Assembly (NCBI RefSeq): GCF_900095745.1
Contig: NZ_FMIR01000017.1
Location: 62,001-126,000 of the forward strand
Origin: Microbacterium oxydans
Lineage (GTDB): Bacteria > Actinomycetota > Actinomycetes > Actinomycetales > Microbacteriaceae
DNA: 64,000 bases
Direction: 5' to 3'
Each line of letters opens with the position of its first letter. Within the stretch, counting starts at the first letter, position 1. Both the position numbers and the translations under genes were made by a program. Positions 50,724-59,009 of the stretch are shown piece after piece. A model generated the notes under the pieces. It did no database searches. It saw only the letters and a list, made by a program, of their open reading frames with translations, and was not told where the DNA came from.

Positions 50724-53459
50724 TCAGCCGAGCTCGTAGGACAGGGAGGCCAGCCGCACACTGGCTCGGTCGCGGTGCGCCGCGAGATAGAGAAGCTTGC
50801 CGGACAGCCCGGTGAACAGCCCGACCCTGCTCGCGTAAGGCGGTTCGGCGACCTCACCGAGCGGATCGCGGATGAGCATCTCGAGCGCCTCACGACGCGT
50901 TCGATCGGCATCACGGCGTCCCCACCGGTCGATGTACGGCACTGACTGCTGAACGATCGCACGGCCGAGGCTGCCGTGACAAAGAGACGTCCCCGTGAGA
51001 GGAGAACTCACCATCCTCTCGCGCAGTTCATCGATGCCCGACTCATGCCCCACCTGCAACCGTGACTCGATCTGGCCGGTCGCTCCCCAGCACCAGGAAC
51101 CGGAGAGCGCCTTCTGCGCCTGCTCCCTGTCCCCGGCAGCTTCCGCCTTGGTGAGGAGCGCCTGCTCGAGGTCGAAGCACTCGCTCACGAAGCCACGCAC
51201 GTCGGGATCGTCGCCCTCAGCGGCAAGAGCGAGCACGATCCCGGACAACCCGTGGGCGAGGCCCGGCTCGGCACGCCCCTTCCTCAGCGTCGCGGCGACG
51301 ATCTCGACCAGCCGGTCGCGAGCCGCCGAGCCGAGTCGCGACAACGGAGCTGCGCCGCGAATCCTCCCGAGACGCTCTGCAGCGAGCACCACACCGGCGG
51401 CGCCGTTGAGATGATCGGGGGAAGCCACGCTCGGAGACAGGCCGTCCAGTGCCGCACACACGACGCCCAGCCGATCGAGCGTCTCCGCGTCATCGCGCAG
51501 CCGGGCGGCCTCCCCCAACGCGAGCGCCGCGCCGAGTGGGCCCTCGCCCAGTCCGAGCGAGAGCACTTCATCCGTCGATCGTGCCCGGCTCTCGACGAAT
51601 CTCTCCAGCGCGCGCAGCAGCGAGGCGCTCGTCAGACGATAGAGATCATCGGCCCGGTGACTCTCCAGGCCCGCAGCACCGGCGGCGAGGACGATCCCCG
51701 CCAGTCCGTCGTAGACGCCGTTCCGCGTCACGAAGATCTCGTGGCGACTCGGAGAGTGCTGAATCGACGAGACCCACCACACATGATCGCCCGTCCGCTG
51801 CGCGGTCGCACGGAGCCGGTCGACGATCTGCTCGATCATCGGAACCGGGCTCGGCATCCGTCGCACGTCCTGTGGCACGGTCCGGGGTGTCGAGGCCACC
51901 GTCCAATCCGGATCCTCGAGGCCCAGCTCGAGACTCCGTCGCAGCAGGTGGGCCTGACCGGGCACCGCGCCCCGGTCCGTGAGGGCGAGGAAGCGCTCGG
52001 TCCACAGGCCGAGTACGTCGCGTCCGGTCTCCAGGGCGTTCCCCGTGCCCGACTCGAGGCGACCTCGCCCGACATCGACTTCGAACACGGGCACGCAGCC
52101 GTCATCGAGCTGCCGCGCCTCTTCCTGCAGGATCCACGCGACCTCTGCGCTCGAAGGCGAGGCCCCGGCCGTCCGCTCGCCGTGCGGCGCCTTCACCTGG
52201 AGCAGACTGACGAACGACGCCGTGGAGCGCGTGAGGATCCGGCACCTCAGTTCGTCCCGGCGTGCGACGGCGGTGATGATGCGCTCCTGCACGTCCGGAT
52301 CGCTCAGGCGGGCCGACGCGTCGCCGAAGCCCTCCTCGAGATCGGCGACATGATCGGCGAACGGGGCGCGGGTCGAGCCGATGTGGGGCTGACTCCCGAA
52401 CACCTGAGGCTCGAGCAGCCGCTCGTACGATGTGCGCAGCACTCCGTCTCGGCGCGTGATCCTCCGCACCTGCGCCTGCCGCGCAGGGTCGGCGAACGCA
52501 CCGAGGGCACTCGCGTCGTACGGATCGGCATCCTCGAAGCGTTTGCCCCAGTTGGGGACGAGGAGCGTCGTGAGGAGGCTGGGGGCGTTTCGGGCGAAGT
52601 ACCCGTCGTCGGCCGGCGACGAGGAGGACAGCCCGGAACCGAACGCGCACTCCGCGTCGATGACGTACGGCGCACCCCGCGCGCACTTCACGTTCTCGTA
52701 GTGGAGGTCCTGCATGCCGAGGGCGCTCGCGACCGCGATCAGTGCACCGAATCGTCGGTAGTAGACGGCACGCTCCCGGTCTGTCTCCACGTTCTCGAAG
52801 ACGATGTACTCCTGCCAGCCGTGCGTCCCGCGATCGAGAGTCCGCGGGATCCTCGGCGGATCGGGCAGCTCCAGGATGCCGAGGATCTCGTCGATGAGCA
52901 CATCCGGTGCGAGCGAGCGCGGCTTGTACACCAGCACCGGGCGTCCCTCGGCATAGATGCCGAGGACCGCTCCGCGCGGATGCACGTCTCCGAGGACCTT
53001 CAGGTGGCTCACAGAGGCGAGCAACTCCGCTGCCCAGGTTCCCGACGCGAGTTCGGCACGGAGATCGTCGACGAACAGGCGCGCAGCGCGGCGGAAGACG
53101 GTTCCGAGCCGCTCCGCTCTCGGAACGAGATCGCCGAGATCCATCAACTCCGCCCAGCGGTGCCCGGACTCGTCGAACTCGTTCCACATCTCACGGCCGT
53201 CGTCAGGGATGGAACGTCCACTCACCCGCTCGTACTCATCCTGCGCAGCAAGCGAGAGAAGCGTCGTCGCCTGCGAAACGAACGAGCTCGCGAACGCGCC
53301 CACCAATGCGCCCTCCGCAAGGACGTCACATGTGCGCTCGAGCTCGGACAGCTCCTCGCACAGGTCGCTCACCTGCGACCAGATCAGCAGGACGGGCCAG
53401 TTATGGCGTTCCGAGTCCCCGATGTCCTCGACCCACGCCGCGGGGGTTGGGCCTGGCAT
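50724..53459 (-). CDS. lanM: Class II lanthipeptide synthetase LanM
   Basis: A 911-residue bifunctional enzyme that dehydrates Ser/Thr and cyclises them with Cys. The N-terminal DUF4135 kinase-like dehydratase holds VYKPRS (177-182), DLHYENV (251-257) and the IDAE motif (267-270). The C-terminal LanC-like cyclase has the barrel motifs GVYDGLAG, GLAHGLSG (His 736), WCWGATG (Cys 790) and LCHGSLG (Cys 827 and His 828), giving the three zinc ligands. It starts two codons after the precursor peptide stop without its own ribosome site, hence coupled. The stop is four bases from the convergent trpEG stop. No lanthipeptide transporter or immunity gene is adjacent in the window. Confidence 0.93.
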   Translation of the reverse strand: MPGPTPAAWVEDIGDSERHNWPVLLIWSQVSDLCEELSELERTCDVLAEGALVGAFASSFVSQATTLLSLAAQDEYERVSGRSIPDDGREMWNEFDESGHRWAELMDLGDLVPRAERLGTVFRRAARLFVDDLRAELASGTWAAELLASVSHLKVLGDVHPRGAVLGIYAEGRPVLVYKPRSLAPDVLIDEILGILELPDPPRIPRTLDRGTHGWQEYIVFENVETDRERAVYYRRFGALIAVASALGMQDLHYENVKCARGAPYVIDAECAFGSGLSSSSPADDGYFARNAPSLLTTLLVPNWGKRFEDADPYDASALGAFADPARQAQVRRITRRDGVLRTSYERLLEPQVFGSQPHIGSTRAPFADHVADLEEGFGDASARLSDPDVQERIITAVARRDELRCRILTRSTASFVSLLQVKAPHGERTAGASPSSAEVAWILQEEARQLDDGCVPVFEVDVGRGRLESGTGNALETGRDVLGLWTERFLALTDRGAVPGQAHLLRRSLELGLEDPDWTVASTPRTVPQDVRRMPSPVPMIEQIVDRLRATAQRTGDHVWWVSSIQHSPSRHEIFVTRNGVYDGLAGIVLAAGAAGLESHRADDLYRLTSASLLRALERFVESRARSTDEVLSLGLGEGPLGAALALGEAARLRDDAETLDRLGVVCAALDGLSPSVASPDHLNGAAGVVLAAERLGRIRGAAPLSRLGSAARDRLVEIVAATLRKGRAEPGLAHGLSGIVLALAAEGDDPDVRGFVSECFDLEQALLTKAEAAGDREQAQKALSGSWCWGATGQIESRLQVGHESGIDELRERMVSSPLTGTSLCHGSLGRAIVQQSVPYIDRWGRRDADRTRREALEMLIRDPLGEVAEPPYASRVGLFTGLSGKLLYLAAHRDRASVRLASLSYELG

Positions 53460-53465
53460 CCGGTG

Positions 53466-53759
53466 CTAGGCGCGCCAGCCGAACGTCACCGGGGCAGCGG
53501 GTTCCGCTGCGAATGTCGGACCGACGGCGCAATTGCACACCGTGTTGTTCTGGCAGGTGGGCCCCATGATCGTCGTGCACATCTGGGGGTTGTTGGTCTC
53601 GGTGGCGGACACGGTCGTGTCGATCGCCTCGGTGTCACGGCCGACCAAACTGCGGAAGATGGCCTGGTCGATCGTCTCCCGCCCCGACGAGATGTCGTTC
53701 GAGGCTGCGGAGTCCGACGCTTCGCGAACAGCGATCCTGAGATCAGCGATACTCGTCAT
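53466..53759 (-). CDS. lanA: Lanthipeptide precursor peptide
   Basis: A 97-residue peptide with a long acidic leader and a Cys-rich core at the C-terminal third. Cys residues lie at 61, 69, 75 and 77, preceded by Thr residues at 48, 49, 53, 55, 62, 63, 68 and 73 suited to dehydration. The C-x5-C-x-C ending is the spacing of mersacidin, although the family sequence CTLTxEC is missing. A 20-residue tail follows the last Cys. There is no GG or GA protease site in the usual position. AAGGAG lies eight bases before the ATG at 53759; the open frame upstream is not needed. Immediately followed by lanM. Confidence 0.85.
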   Translation of the reverse strand: MTSIADLRIAVREASDSAASNDISSGRETIDQAIFRSLVGRDTEAIDTTVSATETNNPQMCTTIMGPTCQNNTVCNCAVGPTFAAEPAAPVTFGWRA

Positions 53760-53786
53760 TTCGTCTCTCCTTCGTTTCGACTGACT

Positions 53787-53806
53787 GTGCGGCAACTGCG
53801 CCGCAC
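53787..53806 (-). terminator. Hairpin between the GNAT gene and the lanthipeptide precursor
   Basis: A seven-bp stem GTGCGGC/GCCGCAC (53787-53793 with 53800-53806) with a six-base loop, 28 bases upstream of the precursor start. It may end the GNAT transcript or attenuate read-through. Confidence 0.45.
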
Positions 53807-53840
53807 TTCCCTGCCACGGTACGCAGGCACCCGCCGAGAG

Positions 53841-54425
53841 TCAACGAAGCGCGCTGCCCTCGGCGGTCTCGTCCCGCTTCGTCTGCGTGGCGCGGCCGGC
53901 CTCCCACTCCTCGCGGAGGATGGCGTAGATCACCACGTCGTTCCAGCGCCCGTCGCGCCACTGCGCGCTTCTCGCGATTCCCTCCCGCGACATACCGCCG
54001 GGACGGGCCGAGGGGTTCTTCGGTGCTGCCGTCGCCGCCGTCGCCGCCTCGATCCGGTGGGTGGCGGTCGTCGAGAACAGGTAGTCGATGAGCAGCACCA
54101 GACCACTAGACGCCGCGCGCGTGCGGCGGTGCTCCGGAAGCACGAGGAGACCGATCCCCCAGCCCCGATGACGAGGAGAGCCACCGTAGTCGTACCCGGG
54201 AAACCAACTCACCTGGCCGATCGTCGCGCGATCATGCACCAGACGCATCCGACCGCCGTCCGGCGTGATCATCCCCAGCCCCGGGCTCTGCGGCCCGAAC
54301 GGCGGCACCTGGGTGTATCCGAAGCCGAACCAGTTGTTCGGCTGCCAGGCCTCGGGGTCACGAAGACGCTCCGCCATCTCCGCCTCGGACTGGGGGTCGT
54401 ATGGTCGCAGTGAGTATCCGTGCAT
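53841..54425 (-). CDS. GNAT-family N-acetyltransferase
   Basis: A 194-residue acetyl-CoA transferase of the RimJ/RimL-like GNAT fold. Visible elements are IGQVSWFPGYDYG, GWGIGLLVLPEHRRTRAASSGLVLLIDYLF (acetyl-CoA loop, residues about 88-117) and REGIARSAQWRDGRWNDVVIYAIL. I use the ATG at 54425, with TGGAGG before it, rather than the first in-frame ATG. It sits 81 bases upstream of the lanthipeptide precursor on the same strand; N-acetylation of the peptide is a possible but unsupported role. Confidence 0.8.
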   Translation of the reverse strand: MHGYSLRPYDPQSEAEMAERLRDPEAWQPNNWFGFGYTQVPPFGPQSPGLGMITPDGGRMRLVHDRATIGQVSWFPGYDYGGSPRHRGWGIGLLVLPEHRRTRAASSGLVLLIDYLFSTTATHRIEAATAATAAPKNPSARPGGMSREGIARSAQWRDGRWNDVVIYAILREEWEAGRATQTKRDETAEGSALR

Positions 54426-54497
54426 GGGTGCCTCCAGGGAGCGTTCGGTCGATCCACGCTTCACTCTGCCATCCATGACGCCGATCACGGCGACCGG

Positions 54498-55811
54498 CTA
54501 CTGGAACAGGGACACCGGCTTCACGATGTCGGCGATCAGGAGGAGCGCACCCATAGCGATGAGCACCACCGAGACGACCACCGTGAGAGGCACGAGGCTC
54601 GTGGCGTCCACCGGCGCCGGAGGCGGTCGACGGAAGATCTTCGCCCAAATCCTGCGGATGCCGTCCCAGAGCGCGACGACGATGTGGCCGCCGTCGAGGG
54701 GAAGCAGCGGTATCAGGTTGAAGACGAACAGCGCGATGTTGAGCATGCCCAGCAAACTCAGGAGGCCCGCCCATCGATCCAGGACGGGCGCATCCACGGA
54801 GGCGACCTCTCCGGCGAGTCGGCCGACGCCCACGACGCTCAGCGGACCGTTCGGGTCACGGTCCGCGCCCGCGAACACCGATGCGCCGATGTCCCACAGG
54901 CGCGCCGGGAGGTTGAGGATCATGGTCGCCACGCGTCCGGCGGAATCGACCGCCATCTCCGGTCCGGCCGAGAGCGGCTGCTGGATATAGCCCATCTGGG
55001 AGTACATCCCCGCGTAGCCGACCTCCTTCACCACCGGGTCGCCGTTCTCGTCCTGCAGCGGCCGGCCGCTGGCGTCCGTGATCGTACGTTCGGCGGCGAT
55101 GGGAGTCAGGCTCAGCGACTCGTCGGAGCCGTCACGGCGCACGACGACATCCAGCACTTCGCCCGGCGAGGCCTGAATGATGGCGGTCGCATCGGCGAAC
55201 GTCGACACCGGCTGTCCGTCGACGGAGAGGATCACGTCGCCGGGCTGCACTCCGGCCTCGGCAGCCGGAGACTCAGGGTCGTCAGGCGAGCACTCGGTGG
55301 CCGTGGACGCGGAAGGCACCACGCACTCACTCACCGCGGATATCGTCGTGGTGCCCTGCTGGAGGCCGATCCCGGAAAGCAGGATCGTGAAGATCACGGT
55401 CGCGAGCAGCAGGTTCATCACCGGCCCGCCGAGCATCACGATCACTCGCTTCCACACCGGCAGGCGGTAGAAGACGCGATCCTCCGCGCCGTCGGCGATG
55501 GTCTCGTCGTTGGCGGATCGGGCGTCCTGGATGAGCGACCGGAAGAGACCGGATGCGGGGCCCGAGCTCTTCGAGGGCGGGTACATCCCGGACATCGAGA
55601 TGAAGCCACCCAGCGGCAGCATCTTGAATCCGTACTCGGTCTCGCCGATGCGCTTCGACCACAGACGCGGTCCGAAACCGATCATGTACTGGCCGACGCG
55701 CACGCCGAAGAGCTTCGCGGGGACGAGATGGCCGACCTCGTGCAGACCGATCGAAAGGCCGAGGCCGATCAGCATGAAGAGGATGCCGCCCAGATAGAGC
55801 AGGAATTCCAC
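54498..55811 (-). CDS. M50-family intramembrane zinc protease (Rip1/RseP type)
   Basis: A 437-residue site-2 protease. The zinc site HEVGH is in the first helix (SIGLHEVGHLVPAKLFGVR), a PDZ domain occupies residues about 185-265, and LDGGH is in a C-terminal helix (LIPLLPLDGGHIVVALWD). In Mycobacterium this protein cleaves anti-sigma factors and lies between dxr and ispG; here the same order holds but with long inserts on both sides. The GTG start is leaderless from TAGCGT. Confidence 0.93.
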   Translation of the reverse strand: MEFLLYLGGILFMLIGLGLSIGLHEVGHLVPAKLFGVRVGQYMIGFGPRLWSKRIGETEYGFKMLPLGGFISMSGMYPPSKSSGPASGLFRSLIQDARSANDETIADGAEDRVFYRLPVWKRVIVMLGGPVMNLLLATVIFTILLSGIGLQQGTTTISAVSECVVPSASTATECSPDDPESPAAEAGVQPGDVILSVDGQPVSTFADATAIIQASPGEVLDVVVRRDGSDESLSLTPIAAERTITDASGRPLQDENGDPVVKEVGYAGMYSQMGYIQQPLSAGPEMAVDSAGRVATMILNLPARLWDIGASVFAGADRDPNGPLSVVGVGRLAGEVASVDAPVLDRWAGLLSLLGMLNIALFVFNLIPLLPLDGGHIVVALWDGIRRIWAKIFRRPPPAPVDATSLVPLTVVVSVVLIAMGALLLIADIVKPVSLFQ

Positions 55812-55817
55812 GTGCCA

Positions 55818-55823
55818 ACGCTA
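55818..55823 (-). promoter_or_regulatory. -10 box, leaderless M50 protease gene
   Basis: TAGCGT (lower strand) six bases before the GTG at 55811. Confidence 0.6.
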
Positions 55824-55864
55824 CTGCCCCCAGCTAGGAATCCGCCCGACGACGCGGGCGCGGC

Positions 55865-55870
55865 TAGGGT
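55865..55870 (+). promoter_or_regulatory. -10 box, leaderless small membrane protein gene
   Basis: TAGGGT six bases before the GTG at 55877. Confidence 0.6.
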
Positions 55871-55876
55871 GGAACC

Positions 55877-56461
55877 GTGAATGCCCGGCAGCTGCGACTC
55901 GTACGCGCCGCCGCCGTCTCATCCGTCGCGACACTGCTCGCCGCGCTCTCGCACACGTTCGGCGGCGGTGCCGCACCGCATCCGCTGCTGATCCTCGCGG
56001 TCGCGACCCTGCTCACACCGTTCTCGGCCCTGCTCGTGGGGACCAGACAGTCACGCGGTCGCGTGGCATCCGCCGTCTTCGTCGCGCAGGCCGCGTTTCA
56101 TGTGCTGTTCCAGGCGCTGGGATCGCCGACCGGCGCCGACACGCTCGGCGGCGTCGGCCACGCCCACCACCTGAATCTCGATCTGCTCGGGCCCGCGACC
56201 TCGCAGACGTCCCTCAGCGCGACGATGCTGCTCGCGCACCTCGCCGCCGCCGTGCTCACCACTGTGCTGGTCTGGCACGGCGAGACACTCCTGGGGAGCA
56301 TCGTGCGGTGGGTCGAGGCGATGTTCCGGCGTGCCGCCGCAACTGCGCCCGCACAACACCGCCGACCGCCCCGCCTGCGCTCCACTCTCCTGCCTTCCTT
56401 CAATGCCGCCGTCGCGGCTGCTGTGCCCCGACGCGGGCCTCCTGCGCTCTTCCGCGACTGA
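55877..56461 (+). CDS. Four-helix membrane protein upstream of YcnI
   Basis: A 194-residue protein with helices at about 10-30, 38-58, 68-85 and 115-140, a His-rich loop GGVGHAHHLNLD between helices three and four, and a basic Pro/Arg tail. Such His-containing small membrane proteins accompany YcnI/copper genes in Actinobacteria. I do not recognise a named domain. It is 109 bases upstream of ycnI and likely co-regulated. Confidence 0.65.
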   Translation: MNARQLRLVRAAAVSSVATLLAALSHTFGGGAAPHPLLILAVATLLTPFSALLVGTRQSRGRVASAVFVAQAAFHVLFQALGSPTGADTLGGVGHAHHLNLDLLGPATSQTSLSATMLLAHLAAAVLTTVLVWHGETLLGSIVRWVEAMFRRAAATAPAQHRRPPRLRSTLLPSFNAAVAAAVPRRGPPALFRD

Positions 56462-56570
56462 TCCACACGGATCCGTCGCACCGGAGTAGGCCGCCGTCCT
56501 GGCGGAACAACCCCCTCGCCGGGTGCGCCGTCGTCGCGCGCCCGCTTTTTCGAGCACCAGGAGATTCTTC

Positions 56571-57251
56571 ATGTCCCGTATCACCCGTACCCGCACCCAC
56601 CGCGCAGCCCTCGCCACCGCCGGCATCCTCGGTGGCGCCGTCCTCGCCCTCGCCGTCCCGACGATGGCGGGCGCGCACGTCGGCGTCAGCCCCGATGAAC
56701 TCGCCGCCGGAGACCATGGCGTACTCACCTTCTCGTTCTCGCACGGATGCGACAACTCCCCCACCACGGCCCTCCGCATCACGATGCCGGACGGACTCGC
56801 CTCCGTGGCGCCGACGATGGACGGCGACTGGAACATCGCGGTCGAGCGCGGTGACGACGGCCTCGTGAGCGCAGTCACCTACACCGCGCTGACGCCCGTA
56901 GCGAACGATCTCCGCGGGGCGGTGAGCATGTCCGTCGGGCTCGACGAGAGCACCCCGGAGACGCTGGCCTTCCCCGTCGTGCAGGAGTGCGTCGACGGCG
57001 CGACCGAGTGGACCCAGCTCGCCGAGAAGGGTGAGGACCCCCACAGCCTGGACGCCCCGGCACCGGTGGTCTCCGTCACCGACGCCGCGACCGACGGGCA
57101 CGGTGATCATGGGTCCGCCGGATCGGCAGACGAGGCAGCGGCGACGACGACGACGACCGATCCGCTGGGGATCGCGCTCGGAGCCGGCGGACTCGTCGCC
57201 GGGATCGCCGCACTGATCGTCGCCGTCCTCGCCTACCGCCGCCGCGCCTGA
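56571..57251 (+). CDS. ycnI: YcnI-family (DUF1775) copper-binding protein
   Basis: A 226-residue secreted or membrane-anchored protein. A signal peptide of about 33 residues ends before AHVGVSPDEL; the exposed N-terminal His after cleavage (AGA-H) is the copper ligand in characterised YcnI. A DUF1775 beta-sandwich fills residues about 35-170 (VQECVDGATEWTQLAEKG), then a His/Asp/Thr-rich linker and one C-terminal helix. CAGGAG precedes the ATG. No CopC/CopD or Cox17-like partner follows; the Mur ligase is next. Confidence 0.9.
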   Translation: MSRITRTRTHRAALATAGILGGAVLALAVPTMAGAHVGVSPDELAAGDHGVLTFSFSHGCDNSPTTALRITMPDGLASVAPTMDGDWNIAVERGDDGLVSAVTYTALTPVANDLRGAVSMSVGLDESTPETLAFPVVQECVDGATEWTQLAEKGEDPHSLDAPAPVVSVTDAATDGHGDHGSAGSADEAAATTTTTDPLGIALGAGGLVAGIAALIVAVLAYRRRA

Positions 57252-57259
57252 CGCCGTCC

Positions 57260-57298
57260 GACTCCTCGTGCCCCGCTCACCCGGGCGCACGAGGAGTC
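57260..57298 (+). terminator. Terminator after ycnI
   Basis: GACTCCTCGTGC (57260-57271) pairs perfectly with GCACGAGGAGTC (57287-57298), nine bases after the ycnI stop. Confidence 0.7.
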
Positions 57299-57347
57299 GT
57301 GCCGCGGAGAGGTGTTCACCGTGCCGTCATGAGATCATGGATCCGAC

Positions 57348-58970
57348 ATGTCGATTGAACAACAACCGAGCCTGCCTCCCGTGCTCCGCCCCGCGAACCC
57401 GCCCCGGCGTGAGCTGTCCGAACTCGCTTCCCGTTTCGCCCGCAGTGTGCGCGGCGACATCGACGGGATCGCCCTCTCCGGCATCACACTCGCCACTGCG
57501 GACCTTCGTCCGGGTGAGGCCTTCGTCGCGATCCTGGGCGTCAACAGGCACGGTGCGGATTTCGCCGTCGCCGCGGCCGAGAAGGGCGCCGTCGCCGTCA
57601 TCACGGACGAGCCCGGCGCTGCGATCGCCGGATCCGCGGGGCTGCCGATCCTCGTGGTCGACGACCCGAGAGCGGTGCTCGGCGACCTGAGCGCCTGGGT
57701 GTACGGCACAGGGGCGGATGATCCGCTTCCGCTGCTCTTCGCCACGACGGGAACGAACGGGAAGACCAGCGTCTCCCACCTGCTCGAGGGCATCCTCGAC
57801 CAGATCGGTGTCGTCACCGGGCTCTCGTCGACCGCCGAACGTCACATCGCCGGCGAAGTCATCGTCTCGCGGCTGACGACCCCCGAGGCCTCCGAGATGC
57901 ACGCGCTCCTGGCCCTGATGCGCGAGCGCGAGGTCGAAGCCGTCGCGGTCGAGGTCAGCGCTCAGGCTCTGTCACGCCACCGGGTCGACGGGATCCGATT
58001 CGACGTCGCCGGCTTCACCAACCTCAGCCACGATCACCTCGACGACTACGCCGACATGGAGGAGTACTTCGAGGCGAAGCTCCCGCTCTTCCGGCCGGAC
58101 CGCGCCAAGCGCGGCGTCATCTGCCTCGACTCGCCGTCCGGCGCGATCGTGGTCGACCGCTCCGAGATCCCCGTCGTGACGGTGGGGACGCCCTCGATCG
58201 CCGCCGACCCCGAGGCGGCGGCCGCCGCGGACTGGGTCGTCGTCATCGACGACGAGCGTGCGGCGGGCACGACTTTCACGATGACCGGCCCCGCAGGCTC
58301 CCTCACGACCACGGTTCCGGTGATCGGCCCGCACATGGCCGCGAACGCCGCGCTCGCGATCGTGATGCTCCTCGAGGGCGGCTACGACTGGCAGCGCATC
58401 GTCGATGCTCTCGCCCGCGATGAAGGCATCCGCGCCTATCTCCCCGGCCGTACCCAGCTGGTGTCCGGGGAACGCGGGCCTGCGGTGTTCGTCGATTTCG
58501 GCCACTCCCCCGACGCGTTCGAGAAGACGCTCGCCGCGGTGCGCCGCGTGACACCGGGCAAGGTGCTGATGCTCTTCGGCGCCGACGGCGACCGCGACGC
58601 GAGCAAGCGGTTCGACATGGCGCGCACCGCGGTCGAGGGCAGCGACATCCTCGTCGTCACCGACCACCACCCGCGCTTCGAGGATCCGGCCTCCATCCGG
58701 GCGACGCTGATCGAAGGTGCACGCAAGGCGCGACCGGATGCTGAGATCCACGAGGCCTCGCCGCCCGAGAACGCCATCATCACCGCGGTCGGACTCGTGG
58801 GCGACGGCGACGCCATCCTCTGGGCAGGCCCGGGCCACCAGGACTACCGCGACATCCGCGGGGTGCGCACGCCGTACTCGGCGCGCGAGCTGGCACGCAG
58901 AGCTCTCCGCGCCGCAGGCTGGCCGGTTCCCGAACCCCGCTGGCCCGTTCCCTACGCCGACGAGGACTGA
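57348..58970 (+). CDS. MurE-like UDP-MurNAc-tripeptide synthetase
   Basis: A 540-residue Mur ligase. P-loop TTGTNGKT is at residues 133-140; VEVSAQALSRHRVDG and NLSHDHLDDYADMEEYFEAKLPLF contain the carbamylated Lys region; the C-terminal domain has VDFGHSPDAFEKTL. The residue-selecting DNPR motif of meso-DAP MurE is replaced by DHHPR in TDHHPRFEDP. Microbacteriaceae have B-type peptidoglycan with Lys, Orn or Dab, so an altered amino-acid specificity is plausible. Not embedded in the division cluster, so possibly a second MurE-like ligase. Confidence 0.88.
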   Translation: MSIEQQPSLPPVLRPANPPRRELSELASRFARSVRGDIDGIALSGITLATADLRPGEAFVAILGVNRHGADFAVAAAEKGAVAVITDEPGAAIAGSAGLPILVVDDPRAVLGDLSAWVYGTGADDPLPLLFATTGTNGKTSVSHLLEGILDQIGVVTGLSSTAERHIAGEVIVSRLTTPEASEMHALLALMREREVEAVAVEVSAQALSRHRVDGIRFDVAGFTNLSHDHLDDYADMEEYFEAKLPLFRPDRAKRGVICLDSPSGAIVVDRSEIPVVTVGTPSIAADPEAAAAADWVVVIDDERAAGTTFTMTGPAGSLTTTVPVIGPHMAANAALAIVMLLEGGYDWQRIVDALARDEGIRAYLPGRTQLVSGERGPAVFVDFGHSPDAFEKTLAAVRRVTPGKVLMLFGADGDRDASKRFDMARTAVEGSDILVVTDHHPRFEDPASIRATLIEGARKARPDAEIHEASPPENAIITAVGLVGDGDAILWAGPGHQDYRDIRGVRTPYSARELARRALRAAGWPVPEPRWPVPYADED

Positions 58971-59004
58971 CCCGGGAGCCGGGGCGGCAGACGTCGCTCC
59001 GGGT
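58970..59004. terminator. Imperfect hairpin between murE-like gene and dxr
   Basis: ACCCGGGAGC pairs with GCTCCGGGT with one bulge around the stop of the Mur ligase, in a 39-base convergent gap. Confidence 0.35.
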
Positions 59005-59009
59005 TCGGC

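Noticed and set aside
53760..53795. Upstream start of the lanthipeptide precursor
   Set aside because: The ATG at 53759 has a strong AAGGAG site; the extra residues are basic and overlap the hairpin region.
51252..54413. A 1053-residue open frame on the upper strand
   Set aside because: Antisense to lanM, the precursor and the GNAT gene; composition typical of a shadow and no recognisable motif.
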